A DNA stretch of 27,609 bases from assembly GCA_004802725.1 (NCBI GenBank), contig SGPM01000353.1:1-27609 (forward strand), in the 5' to 3' direction. A program made the translations under genes and the position numbers. Origin of the DNA: Antrodiella citrinella. Lineage: Eukaryota > Basidiomycota > Agaricomycetes > Polyporales > Steccherinaceae. Below, one piece after another: positions 1 through 13,610 of the stretch; position 1 is the first letter of the stretch; each line of letters begins with the position of its first letter. The notes beneath the pieces are model-generated. The model was not told where the DNA came from. It saw only the letters and a program-made list of their open reading frames with translations, and did not search any database.

Positions 1-549
1 CTTGGACCAAACTCGGCCACCATACTGTGTACGTGCATAGTAACAAACCTTGCATAGACTACCAGTAAGCTTGATTTCTTATGACATAACAATCAGGAAC
101 TATCAAATTTTGTATCAAAACACATGTCTATTAGAATCCTACTTTGCGACAAGCCCCTCTCACGTTCCGTGTGAGGGGGCTTGATCTGAGCCTAGGGAAA
201 CTAGATCGGGTACGGGCTTGAAGCTCGAAGTCTCGAAATTCTGGAGCACTGGCAGGGCCGGGATAAATCCTCGCTCTCTGTGGGACGATGAGAATTGAAT
301 CGATTAAAGCTGGGTGGATATGTTAGAGGACTTGTCGCAGCTATGTGGCTATGTTGCGGACTAGATCTCTTGCCTGAGCACGCGTACTCTTCACATCTTT
401 GCCTCGAACAATCTCAAATCCACCCCCTAGCTATCCGTACACATAGACTTCAGATTCTCTATATTCAATGTTCTGACCGAAACAAATAAATACGACAGCT
501 ACAGTCACAGAAAAAAAGCACAAAAAAGTACACTCCCATTCCCCGGAAG
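1..549. other. non-coding sequence 3' of the ERT1-like gene
   Basis: No convincing coding region is visible on either strand. The only open frame (295-489, plus) is short and has no recognisable motif. The stretch lies downstream of the stop codon of the minus-strand ERT1-like gene and probably holds its 3' UTR. One GC-rich hairpin at 151-182 is listed separately. Confidence 0.5.
151..182. repeat. GC-rich inverted repeat (hairpin)
   Basis: Arms at 151-163 (aagcccctctcac) and 171-182 (gtgagggggctt) pair over 12 bp with one bulged T, around a 7-nt loop gttccgt. It lies about 370 bp past the ERT1-like stop codon. It could be a 3'-end structure or the remains of a small element. The pairing is directly visible; any function is unknown. 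Confidence 0.4.
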
Positions 550-2514
550 TTAGCACTTGATAAAATTACCCACGATGAGCGTCGGGATCCCATACGGGTC
601 CCTCCGAATCGTGAACGAAAAGCAGCAGCTCCTGACGCCTTCCTCTTGCGCCTTGTTGTTGTTGTTGTTGTTGTTGTTGTTATTGCTATTATTATTGTTG
701 GACCTAGTGAGCATGGGGAGCTGCGGTTTGTATCGCAGCACGCAGGACGTGAGCACGGCTTTTTGATTCGAATCGAACGCGACGTGGCCGTATTTCTGCG
801 ATCGATTGAGAAGAGTGAGCTGCGTAGCACAGACGGGAGGGGAACAGTCAACATGGTGGAACGTACCTCCCAGTAGTTCACCGCCGAGTCCTCCGCCATG
901 AGCTCGTATATACACATTCGGCCCTACAAAAAGAGAAGAAAATCGTCGGGAGATGACGTCATGACATGAGAAAACGACATACGTCACGCAACATGTACCC
1001 ATCCACACCGACGAGCTCCGCAAATTCGCGGTTCGCCTTGTATATCTCGCCCGTGCGGCGCCACAAGCAGGCGGGGACGCCCATGGCGGAGAACACACGA
1101 TCGTAATCCAGAAGGAGTCGCTCGAAAGCTTCTTCAATGAAGACGAGGTCCTGTGTGCGTGGTGAGTAGGAGATTTGTAAGTGGAGAAAACAACATGAGG
1201 AGACGTACGATGTCGGTGAGAGATTCGGATTGAGCGATAGCCTAGGGGTGAGATCGTGTGAGAGATGTATGTGTATGAGCGTTGGAGGGAGACGTACCCT
1301 GAATTTTGGTCGTAGCACAGACAGAGGCTGCAGAATCTTTGCCTTGGAATCCTGTGAGACACTGACCAACATATGAGCCTCCCAGTAACACAACCAGCAG
1401 AAGAAAGACGTACTTCTTGTCCATCCATCTCGACAACCTCGCATACCCCTTGACGTAGTTGTACGGCTTCAACAACCCCGCCTCGTACTTACTCCGAATA
1501 ACCATGTTCAAACGTTCATTCCGCGTACCGGACCCCTGATCAGCAGCGGTCAAGAAGAACCGCTCCGTCTTGGTGGCTGCTGGCAGGACGACCGGTGCAG
1601 GTTCGTCGGACTGAGGTTGTTCTGGACGGTCGTTCCCGTTCGACGCAGGGGCTTGAGGTTGTTGCGCATCGGTCATGTACGTGTTGTCAACACCGAGAGT
1701 GACGGGGTTGGTGTAGGGAGAGGCGGACATGAGGTTCGGGACGGCCGAGGAGAAGAAGCTGCCTTCGTCGAGGGACTCCAGGAAGTCGCTGGCGGGGCAT
1801 GAGTAAGGCTTACACACGACCACGGATGACACCGCTGTGACTTACGAAAGGACGGAGAACTCATTGCCCAGAGTCTCCGGTTGGTAGAGGTAATTTGAGG
1901 GGGCGACGTTCACGCTAGGCCAGCCCTGATTCATTCCAGCCGGGGAGGACATGGCGGGCGTGCCGTATTGCGGCGCTATGGAGACTAACGACGACAGCAA
2001 GGTCAAAGAGGCTGGTACGAATGCGAGAGGCGCGATGCAGCTGCTTGCCAGGTAAAGCCTTTGCCACCTCCACCGGGGGGTTCGTCTGCGACGTCGTGTT
2101 CGTCTGCGGCCCTTCCGACCTCTCCTTCTCCTTCACCGCGGGTCGCCGCTCGTCGTGACAGAGATGTCCTATTTCTCGCTTGATGCTGTCCCCCGGGCGC
2201 GAGCGGGTGTGAGGACAAAGCACGGCAAAGCCAATGAGGGAGAAACACGGTACTCACCAGCGCTGGCACGGTCTCCCCTCGTCGCAAGTCATATGGCTCC
2301 TCCTGCAGTACAGGCAGGCATGGTTCACCTTTCTCCGTTTCGAGCCTTTCTTGCGTTTCCCGCCCTCGTCGTCGTGCTCGTGCTCGTGCTCGTCGGAGTT
2401 GGCACCGCCGTCGCCGCTGTGGTGGGGGTCATGGCCAGCGGCGTCGGGCGGGGACGTGGTGAGCTGGCCGTGGTGTATGTCGGGGTGGCCCGGGTCGTTT
2501 GGGAAGGAGGCCAT
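550..2514 (-). CDS. ERT1: ERT1/AcuK-type Zn2Cys6 transcription factor with PAS domain (gluconeogenesis regulator)
   Basis: ERT1/AcuK proteins are nuclear activators of gluconeogenic genes. Exons on the minus strand: 2514-2258, 2185-2120, 2040-1846, 1788-1414, 1361-1298, 1241-1209, 1150-983, 923-867, 795-550, giving 486 residues. A Lys/Arg-rich stretch (about residues 53-62) precedes the zinc cluster, with cysteines at 67, 70, 77, 83, 86 and 95; the fifth codon is split by the first intron. The conserved SNYLYQPETLGNEFSVLS block follows. A PAS region (ERLLLDYDRVFSAMG, then PACLWRRTGEIYK) and the family C-terminus (CCFSFTIRRD ... IVGNFIKC) complete it. The second intron (2041-2119) is the least certain junction: the frame must change there, and an acceptor giving a 61-bp intron also fits. 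The start at 2514 was chosen because that exon is short and acidic before the zinc cluster; an in-frame ATG at 2586 is the alternative. A poly-Asn tract lies near the C-terminus. Confidence 0.9.
653..700. repeat. trinucleotide microsatellite encoding poly-Asn in the ERT1-like gene
   Basis: A TTG/TTA-type trinucleotide run on the plus strand reads as AAC/AAT on the coding strand, giving about 14 asparagines broken by one serine. It lies between the conserved PAS-proximal block and the CCFSFTIRRD motif, where family members usually carry variable low-complexity sequence. A likely site of length variation between strains. Confidence 0.85.
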
Positions 2515-3033
2515 AGTCGGAGTGTGGACGGGAGTGTTCGGAGGAAATGAGGTCGACGGAGGTCGTAGAATTTCTCTCGTCACCAAGCCCTTCCTCTATG
2601 ATGCCAAACTCGCCGAAAACTTATTCAGCGTCTTGCAGTCAGAAAACCGTGTCTCGCCGAAATGACAAACGCTCTTTGAACGTCGGACGTCTCCTTCGTG
2701 CATCAACTTGGAGAGAGACGGTTCAGAGCATCGAGAGTCAGGGTGCTCTTGCAGGCCGTGACAGTCATAATCCTCGGCTTAAAGGTTTCGTGACGCACAT
2801 AACAAATTTACAAGAGGCGTGACACTGCATCCACACTACGAAACTCCTCCGGCAAACCGGCCGAACATCATCTCAGTAGAAAGGAGAATCCAAAAGTACA
2901 AGTACAAGTATACAATAAACAACGACTACCTATGTCAAGCACGCAAGTCCAGTCCAACTGTATGACGCATGGTACTATAGCAAACTTGAACGCAGTGGGA
3001 GAAACGTCACAACACCCAGCCAAACGTGTGCAC
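2515..3033. other. spacer: ERT1-like promoter and GH1 3' flank
   Basis: About 520 bp between the ERT1-like start and the GH1 stop; both genes read leftward. It must hold the ERT1 promoter and the GH1 3' UTR. No gene, RNA gene or mobile element is recognisable. A short repeated tract of aagtac units lies at about 2895-2910. Confidence 0.5.
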
Positions 3034-5931
<2,898 letters not shown>

Positions 5932-6882
5932 GATGGCGTGGCGTAGGGCTTCAGAAGGACGGGAGACCGGGGCATGAGCGCAAACATGCCTGGTCTTTAA
6001 AACCTAACACGGGCTTGAGTGCCGATATCATTTGTGGAGGACCTCTGGACGGCACATCCGACAAGGGGGGGCCGAGGATAGTCCGGGGAGGGAACGGTTG
6101 TTGGTGCAGGCAGGAGCGGCACAACATGATGGACCGAAGCGAGGGGGCGCCACCAAAGAATCCCTCTCCTGGCAACATATTTACAAAGGCAGGTGCGAGA
6201 CGTGTTCCCCTTCGGTCGAAAGGAAGTTTGCTAGGCCGCTGGAGGTGGATCCGGACAGCCAGAGTCCATTCTTTTCCCCTGGGATCCAGGTAGGACCCCC
6301 ACGAGTCCGATATCTTACGATTCAGTGACGTACGGTGGTTTGAAGACAAACCGCTTTCCATCAACATTTTCGCGGCGATTTCATCTTGAAAACTGGGGGA
6401 GTGTGGAGAAAGTGCCTGAACCCCGCGACTGGATGAGCGGCGCGGGACGGCAATGGCATCGACCGGCACACACGAGCCTTGGCCTGCCTTAGGTCTCTCA
6501 CCTTTCTGCATCAACTCTGGCGAGCAAACCTGCGTGCAAACTTCACGGAAGAGAGTTCGGAGAAACAGGGTATGCCTCTATACGATTCTCATCGGCCTTC
6601 TACGGGTCTTTGCTCATAATTGGGCGTTCTTCAGCATGTTGCAGACATTGACGAAATTCCTGTCCGACAAATCTCCGGGCTCTTTGTAGACAAGAAATGG
6701 TCATGAATTCCGGGGGTATCGTGATCAGCCAAACGCTGGGTTATTCCGATAGGTCAATATGGACCTCCGATGACCAATTCAGTCCGCCTCTGGCAGTCAT
6801 AAATCTGATAGACTGGTATCAGCGTGCTACAGCCACTCGCATCTCTCTTTCTCTTCCTCGCAGTCACCGCAACGAACACAGA
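5932..6882. promoter_or_regulatory. divergent intergenic region between GH1 (minus) and oxidoreductase (plus)
   Basis: About 950 bp separates the two divergent start codons, so both promoters should lie here. Hexamers matching the fungal CreA/Mig1 consensus SYGGRG are seen at 6034, 6083, 6239 and 6393. They are short enough to occur by chance, so carbon-catabolite control of the glucosidase is only a suggestion. A 187-codon open frame on the minus strand (5951-6514) has no recognisable features and is judged spurious. Confidence 0.4.
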
Positions 6883-8326
6883 ATGGCACCCATAGGCATC
6901 GCTATCCTCGGTGCAGGTATATTCGCTAAAGAGGGTAAGCAGGTCCTTTTCGTTCAGTGCTGCTCGACATATGCCCGGAGATTCACCATCGCGTGGCCAT
7001 CTTCCCGTTCTGTATGCGCACAACGGACAAACACTCACGTTACGTCTCACCCACAGCGCATCTCCCTGCCATTACAGCGCTCGGCAGCTCCCTGTCTTCT
7101 CTCAAAGCGGTCTATTCACGCTCAGAAGGAAGTGCATCGCAGTTTGCCAAGGATGCTCAGCAAAGTTTGAAGTTGGCCGACGCGCCTAATGTTTATCATG
7201 ATGGCGACGACAGTGTCAACCTGGACGTCCTCCTGGCCAGATCCGACATCCAGGCCGTCATCGTTGTGCTGCCTATCACTCTGCAGCCATCCATCGTGCG
7301 AAAGGCTCTGGCAGCAGGGAAGCACGTTTTGAGCGAGAAGCCGGTGGCTCCTGATGTCGCCAGTGGTCTTGCGCTCATCAAGGATTTCGATACCACCTAC
7401 AAGCCAAAGGGTCTGATCTGGAGGGTGGCTGAGAATTGGGAAGTCGAACCAGGGTTCCATTCTGCCGCCAAGATTCTTGCTAGCGGTGCGATTGGCAAGG
7501 TGACCTCGTTCAACGTCCGAGTAGTCAACTACGTCGCCAAGGACTCGAAGTGGTACAAGACGCCTTGGCGAACAGTCCCAGACGTGAGTACCCTTTCGAG
7601 TTCGAATTCTGATCGCTCTACTTACGCACACGTTACAGTATCAAGGCGGCTTCTTGGTGCGTGTATCTTTGAATTGACATTTAGTGCTATGAAGGCTAAC
7701 CGAAATTAAACGGCACAATCTCTACAGCTGGACGGCGGCGTAGTAAGTACTCATCTCAATTATCCGACAAATCGTCGTACTCACCTCGCCTGCTCCACAA
7801 GCACACCATCGCAGCCCTTCGGGTGATCTTGCCAAGCCCCATGGTCTCATTGTCTGGCTTCGCCTCGTTGAACATGGAACACCTCCCTCCCCACGACACT
7901 ATCAACGCCACCGTTAAATCCGCGGACGGCTCACACGGGATCATCGAGATAACCTTTGGCGCGCCCGTACCCTCGCGCTCTCAACTCGCCAACAACGGCA
8001 TCAGCGTTACTGGGACGGAGGGATGGGTGTGGATTAAGCAGGAGAAGGGCAAAGATGCGAACGGGGGCGAGCAGCAGGTCTTCAGGATCACCATCCACAA
8101 GGTTACCAGGAATGAGAAAGGCGAGGACGTCGGAGAGACGGAGGAGGTTGTCGAAGAGCCGGCCTGCGGCGTTGAGCAGGAACTGAAGCGGTTCTTCGCT
8201 GCTATTAGCGGCAGTGACGACGGACTTGGAAGCCCACTGGGTGCATTGAAGGATGTTGCATGGATCCAGGCAGCTCTGAACAGTAACGGACTCCCTGTCG
8301 ATCTGCAGAAGCTAGTCGTGGAGTAG
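6883..8326 (+). CDS. Gfo/Idh/MocA-family NAD(P)-dependent oxidoreductase
   Basis: This family uses NAD(P) to oxidise or reduce sugars, inositols and related compounds; the substrate here cannot be told. Exons: 6883-6934, 7057-7583, 7639-7656, 7728-7742, 7802-8326, giving 378 residues with all phases consistent. The N-terminal Rossmann motif is GIAILGAGIF. The family EKP motif lies in VLSEKPVAPD, where the Lys is catalytic or substrate-binding in characterised members. The C-terminal substrate domain includes YQGGFL, LDGGV and an extended beta region. Two exons are tiny (18 and 15 nt) and encode the conserved YQGGFL and LDGGV pieces. There is no signal peptide, so it is probably cytosolic. It is divergent from the GH1 gene, but a functional link is not shown. 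Confidence 0.85.
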
Positions 8327-9736
8327 GTGAAGACGGAGAAGCATGTAGGAAATCAGACTGTATATTCATGGAAGCAAATGAACCATAGCATAATGGTTGG
8401 CCTACCAGCTAGTCTACGACGACCAACAACCACGTCGCATCGTCTTGCGCATTTTGCACCTGGAAACTAAGAACGGTGAACTGTACCCATTTCCAATTTG
8501 AACGAACACGCGGAGGTTTTACGGCGACTTACATAACGCAAATTATCCCGGCGGTGAAACTACCGTCGGGGATTATACCAAGCAGGAGTATGACGAGAAT
8601 TACTGCATCTGGCGTGCCCGGTTCTTCGGAATGTGCCCCACGGGAACCCAACAGCGAGGCAGACCTCAAGTCCGGGGTAAAAATCACGGTCTTGTAGCTT
8701 TGTAAGGAGTACAGCATGGATCGAGGTCGAGGCCACGCTGCGTACATCTGGAAGGTCGCAGTCTTGTTCTGTGCGACGCCAGAGGAGTCGGAAGACCTAG
8801 GCATACTCTAGAAGTCGCACAAGCTTGAGTAGTAAGGCTTCTTCAAGTGAATTAGGGAACACGTACCACGTCATTCGTCGTCCGAGTCGCTCTGGCTCTT
8901 CGTTTGAGCCTTCCTCCCCTAATCGTCACATAGTCTTCGACGTGTCGATGTCAGAAGGACCTCTGCACCCTGCGAATGACCATGCGACAAAGATCGTCGA
9001 ATGGCTGGAAGAAGTTATGAAATTGACACGCTGGTCTGACGAGATGAAAGGGATCCCAGGAAATTATAGACGACGAGCGGTTGATAATCTTCGATAATGG
9101 TTCTGAAGCACCGGAAGAAAGAAATACCGCTGGCTATAGAATGGGTTGACCAGGACACATACAGCCTCTGGAAAATCAAGCGACGCCCTCTCAGAGATAG
9201 GCGTCAAGTGCTGCGATTATTATAGCGAGCGTGAGTATATGCAGTGGTCGATGCACGCAAGGACTTTTCATGTGGCAGATGCAAATCTGAGAATAGAGTA
9301 AGATTAGACCAATACACAGTGAGAGTGGATCGTCAGTCAGCAGTGCTGGTTTACACACCGTAAGCTATGAAAGTCCTCACAAGGAGTCTCTATTGTTGCC
9401 AATGATCGCAGTGCAAATCAAGAGAGGAAGCACCGGAACGTGTACCCTCTCAGGCCTCAGGCCTCAGACCCAAGGAAGGAATAGTGAATACGGTACCGAT
9501 TAGAGTGCGCTTCTCGTCACTGGTCAGAGTGTATGCTCGTAGTGTTCTTGCTCATCGCCACAGGGCGCTGAGTTGTTTTCATAATGAGGGCCGCCGCGGA
9601 CTTCGAGATCTCTTCCTGTGGTCAGCATCGCCCACAAGAAATGAAATCACGCGGGTAAAGCGCCGCACAGTGTCGACTGATGGGTGAAGGAAAGAATGCT
9701 AAAAGCAATAAAGTAGAGAAGCATTACACCGGCCCG
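8327..9736. other. long spacer without recognisable gene
   Basis: About 1.4 kb between the 3' ends of the oxidoreductase and PEX3. Two short open frames exist: 8825-9097 plus, with a protein-like end around KIVEWLEEVMKLTRW, and 8529-8804 minus. Neither matches anything I recognise, and no splicing that would extend them was found. A short tandem of tcaggcc units lies near 9455-9470. It may hold a decayed gene, but this cannot be supported. Confidence 0.4.
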
Positions 9737-11796
9737 TTACCTAAACTGATCTTCGTAGCTTGAATAAATTATTGCAGAGAACGCAGACACCTCCCGCACA
9801 GCAGCCAGCCCCTGCAAGATAACCAGTTAGCACATAGCGAGACACCGACGACAAAGTGCACGCACGTCAATCAGCTCATTTGGTAAACCCTCCAAAGCCA
9901 AGCGACACCACCTCCCCAAACCGGGCAGCATCCCAGCGAGTCGCACCCTACTATCCGGAACCAGCCCAAGTCCTGTGGACGATGCCTCATCTAGACCAAC
10001 CGCGCTATCGAAAAACACATTCTTCTCCAATCCATCGAAGAGCGTTTCGGTTGCCCGATCCAGACAGACCTCGAGCACACGCTGCAAGTTGGCGGATGCG
10101 ACGTGTGTGCGCGTTTCGTAGAGAAGCTCTTGGAACGCTGCGTCAGGTGCGGCAGCAAGACGTGAGGGGATGCCACCCTGTGTAAGGACATGTTGCAGCG
10201 TTTCAGGTGTTGGTGGTAGCAGAGTGGACATGAAGCTGTAAGGTGTTATAAATCAAAAGTACACAGAGAGACAAAGGATGTGCACACTTTATTCGTCGCT
10301 CCTTGCCTTCAAACGTCACTTCGTATTCTACTCTTCGACGAACATCGCTGACTAGTCGGTGAAGCTCAACAGCAGATAGCTTGGTTTTCAGTGACACGCT
10401 GTGGGTAGCTTAAGTATAAACCATGTAGAGGTGCAATTCGCGTGTAGACGAACCTTTCAAACACCTCTTCGACACCTCTTCGAACCCGTTCTCCGACATC
10501 CTGCCACCCGACATGAAGTATCCACCAGCTCAACGTGAGAAACTTCCGCTCCGTTTCTTCGCTCAGTTGCTCAACATTCTGCAGATCCTCGTCACTGAAA
10601 CACGACTCCAGTGATGGTCCACCACCAATCAGGCTGGAAATACTAAAGCTATCTTGGACAAACGAGTTTACTTGCTCGTCTCGCGCCTGCTGCAGTACAG
10701 ACTGGATATATTTGTGGCGACCAAGGATGCTGAGTTGTATGTGTGTGAAGAGGGAGAGAAGAGTCATGGAATATAGAGTAGTCAACGTCCGGGTAAATGC
10801 TGGCAAGATCGAATTATCAGCATGCATGTACGTTTCAATACAAGAATCACTGACTCAGTATCTTGACCTCGCGCCACAGTTCTGCTTTCGTCTTGATGAC
10901 TGGTATGGTAGATGTAATCTATGATATAATATGAGCAATGTTTTATGTCACAACGATTGAGGAGCACGACACCCATGCCAAGGCTTCGCCATAATACACG
11001 GCGAACAAAGTCCGTAGTCCGATTGCTACTGGCACCAGACCAGCCTGCGCAGACATCATTATCACATACCTTTGTAGACTCCTCGTAACTCATCGCAGAG
11101 CTGTCCGTGCTAGTCAGGATCGAATCTGACAGATCCGGAGGTTTGTTTGTAGGTGGAGAACCGGCATTATGATGAGAATCCGAGCCAGAGCTCGAAGGGG
11201 CCTGCGAGTGTCCACCCGAAGACGGTGCCGCGGGAAACTGGTCAACCCAGCTATTCGAAGAACTCGCCATATGAGAGGACGAAGGGTCTTCGGGACCGGA
11301 AATCATGGACATGGAGCTGATTTCTGACCGCGCGTCGTGGCCATTGTCGCTCCGGAGCTCGAGACTGGAAGACATGCTGGATTCTGACGGCGGAGGGTCA
11401 ACGACTCGCTGGGACGACTTGGAGTAGGATTGCAGCTCCTGTGTGACGCCTTCTACGTCCATGCCGTCCAGAATATGTTGGCCCAAGGTTGGTAGCAGCG
11501 CCATGATTGTGAAAGAGATATCTTGCGAGTTCTGTTCAAACCTGCGACGCAAGCTAATACAAGACATAATGAGCACTTCAGATTGCACGAATTTAACCGG
11601 TCATAACACGAACTGTCTACACCCTGTACCGTACTTACTTGTCTCGTGCAAGCCTGTCTTGCACCATAGTGTCCCGCACCTCGCCGAGTTTCTCTGCGAC
11701 ATACCGGCTCACAGCAAGTGTTCCGCCAACATATCCCGCGACCTTCGTGATTCCCCGCCGTCGTTCGTAGAGATATGCCCCGAGCGAGTAGAGCAT
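9737..11796 (-). CDS. PEX3: peroxisomal biogenesis factor 3 (Pex3)
   Basis: Pex3 anchors in the peroxisomal membrane and docks Pex19 carrying membrane-protein cargo. Exons on the minus strand: 11796-11639, 11553-11070, 10891-10855, 10799-10454, 10398-10288, 10235-9866, 9811-9737, giving 526 residues with all phases consistent. A basic YERRRG motif precedes a short hydrophobic segment (about residues 18-30), the expected N-terminal membrane anchor. Conserved blocks follow: ENLRRRF-like DNLRRRFEQN, TIMALLPTLG, TKAELWREVKIL, THIQLSILGRHKYI and LEGLPNELID. A serine-rich low-complexity loop of about 110 residues separates the N-terminal helix region from the core. The third intron boundary (10892-11069, 178 bp) is longer than the others and less certain. 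The 5' end lies 148 bp from a divergent small gene. Confidence 0.9.
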
Positions 11797-11944
11797 GATG
11801 GTCGTCGCAGGAACTGAGTGGCAGGGACTGCAAGCGCCGGCTCACCTTCCCGAGTTTAAACACGTGCGCTTCCTGACGGCATTTCTCAGAACACGCTCTC
11901 TTCATCTCTTTCCTCCAACTTTGACTTTTCTGTTACATTATACA
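11797..11944. promoter_or_regulatory. 148-bp bidirectional promoter between PEX3 and a small membrane-protein gene
   Basis: The two start codons (11796 minus, 11945 plus) are only 148 bp apart and divergent. A palindromic E-box CACGTG lies at 11861-11866, near the centre. A pyrimidine-rich stretch (about 11888-11935) leads to the plus-strand start, as is common in fungal promoters. Shared regulation through the E-box is an inference. Confidence 0.6.
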
Positions 11945-12425
11945 ATGGTATGTCGAAAGTCAGACTTAGATCCTGGTAGACTGTTTTGCTGACAACGATA
12001 CTTCCAGGGAGGAGGCGGCAGATATCCGTATCCGAAAGAGGTCTGGTCGCCAGCAGGTACGTCTGGAACAGCAACAATTTGAAGAGCCAGACAACTAACA
12101 ATCGCGTACAGGTGGTTGGTGGACTCGGCCCTCCAACTGGAAGTCAAACACAGCGATTGCATTGGTCGGGATCTTCGCCATTACATATGGTGCATGGCAA
12201 GTGAGCGCGGAACGTGAAGTGCGTGACAACGTTCATCTCATGCAGACCGACATTGACGTTGTTTTTGCATCTTCAGCACCGCTACGTTGAGCCTTCGAAG
12301 CCCATTCCATCGATGATGGTGCGTCCCGGCTCTGCTTCTTGTGCGTTACTTTCTGATGTGATCGTTCATAGTGGGCCAAGCAATACAAGGACAGGAAGGA
12401 AGGCTCGTCGAGTACAGCCCAGTAA
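11945..12425 (+). CDS. small single-pass membrane protein, probably mitochondrial
   Basis: Five exons were resolved: 11945-11947 (the ATG alone), 12008-12056, 12112-12218, 12277-12318, 12372-12425, encoding 84 residues. The protein starts MGGGGRYPYPKEVWSPAGGWW, has one hydrophobic segment (about residues 31-48, TAIALVGIFAITYGAW) and ends in a charged tail containing PSMMWAKQYK. Conserved small fungal proteins with this Gly-Trp-Trp / single-helix / WAKQ layout are, from memory, treated as mitochondrial inner-membrane proteins and perhaps respiratory accessory subunits; I cannot confirm this. All five exon phases agree and each intron is GT-AG (42-61 bp). It shares a promoter with PEX3. Confidence 0.75.
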
Positions 12426-13610
12426 CACGCCACATCTCCCGAATATACACTTTTGCTGCACTCAGCTGTCGTGAATTTGTTTGCATGCCCTCTGTCCATT
12501 CAATACATCTCTCCGGACATTCGCCGCCCATTTCAAGATCACACTGGGATCTGTGGATACATCCCTCTTGACACGCCGTCCTCCTTCAAGTCATAGCCCT
12601 GTATATCTACACTTCATCCGCTTTCGGTAAGAACCACCACACGAGCTCTTCCATACCATCCTCAGAAGGTGATGCCTTCTACCGTGTTGCAATTTACGAC
12701 CGAAAGGGCTGCATAACCCACGCTTCAAAATCCCGGAAATTCTGAGGAAGCATCGCGGTAGGACATTATCCGTTCCAATGTTCGTTATATTGACAATTGA
12801 GGTGGAATAAGCACAAGGATTGCATATCTATCGGGGCGGCTCATGTCGCTACGCCCGATGGCCTCAATGGCCTTCTGCAGGATCTCCCTATCGTGCACTG
12901 CCATCACAGTGCGTCTAGAATGGTTCCTTGACTTGCGTTCCAATATTATTCGAGACTCGGTCGAACGGCTCGCGGACCCTTGCGTTTCCTGCCCAGAGCC
13001 GACTCGTAAGCCTCATCTCCCGCTCGTCGTCTGAACGTGGTAGAGGAGCTGCTGCGCACGCCAGTCCGAGTGCCTGTATAATGGTGTCTTTCCGAACAGT
13101 CCTGGCCGATCTTGACTGAAGCGTAAGATGTGTTTGCCAAACAGTTCAACCATGAGGTGAAAAAAAACGCGAACGCAGCGGTGGGATTGTTTACATTACG
13201 ACCACCGCTCCGTCTACCAACATGGTATCTTCAATCGACATGCACACAACAAAGGGCACAAGCAACGATGGCAAGCGGGAAACGTCTCTCAACAAGAGTC
13301 CATTTTCCGACAGCCATCCTACTGTGGATCGATCCACCGAGGATAGATCACATTCATAAGGTGCGCCACCCACGAGACGAACGACACCCGCTTCAACAAG
13401 AAGTGATCCTCTCCGCTCACAGAAAATCGAGGTGCCGACACGCAATCTGAAGTGTTGCCCGTCCTCCGTGGACAAAGGCTACCCGAAGAACCACCGATCT
13501 TGGGGATCGGAATCCAGGAGCTACTGCCCGCTACTAGGCCCGAGGAGGAGGAACCATGCGGAAGTAAATCCGACACGCCCTCACCTCTTTCTCACTCTCT
13601 CCCTCACATC
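12426..13610. other. spacer without recognisable gene
   Basis: About 1.2 kb. Short open frames exist on both strands (for example 12843-13034 plus, 12946-13149 minus), but none shows a motif or an extendable splice pattern. A decayed gene is possible. The right part (about 13450-13610) is the immediate upstream region of the broken protease-like copy. Confidence 0.4.

Noticed and set aside
557..876. Plus-strand frames with long Leu or Val runs opposite the ERT1-like gene
   Set aside because: They are antisense readings of the poly-Asn microsatellite and conserved ERT1 exons.
6034..6398. Several SYGGRG hexamers as CreA/Mig1 sites for the GH1 gene
   Set aside because: The consensus is so short that four matches in 950 bp are expected by chance; kept only as a remark in the spacer entry.
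5951..6514. 187-codon open frame on the minus strand in the GH1 upstream region
   Set aside because: No recognisable motif, ordinary intergenic composition, and it lies directly upstream of the GH1 start where a promoter is expected.
8529..8804. 91-codon minus-strand frame ending near Cys, considered as a pheromone-like CAAX peptide precursor
   Set aside because: The Cys is third from the end, not fourth, and no other pheromone feature is present.
12840..13150. Fragments resembling an ankyrin-type or other repeat protein on either strand
   Set aside because: Only isolated few-residue similarities, stops in every frame, and no splice pattern to join them.
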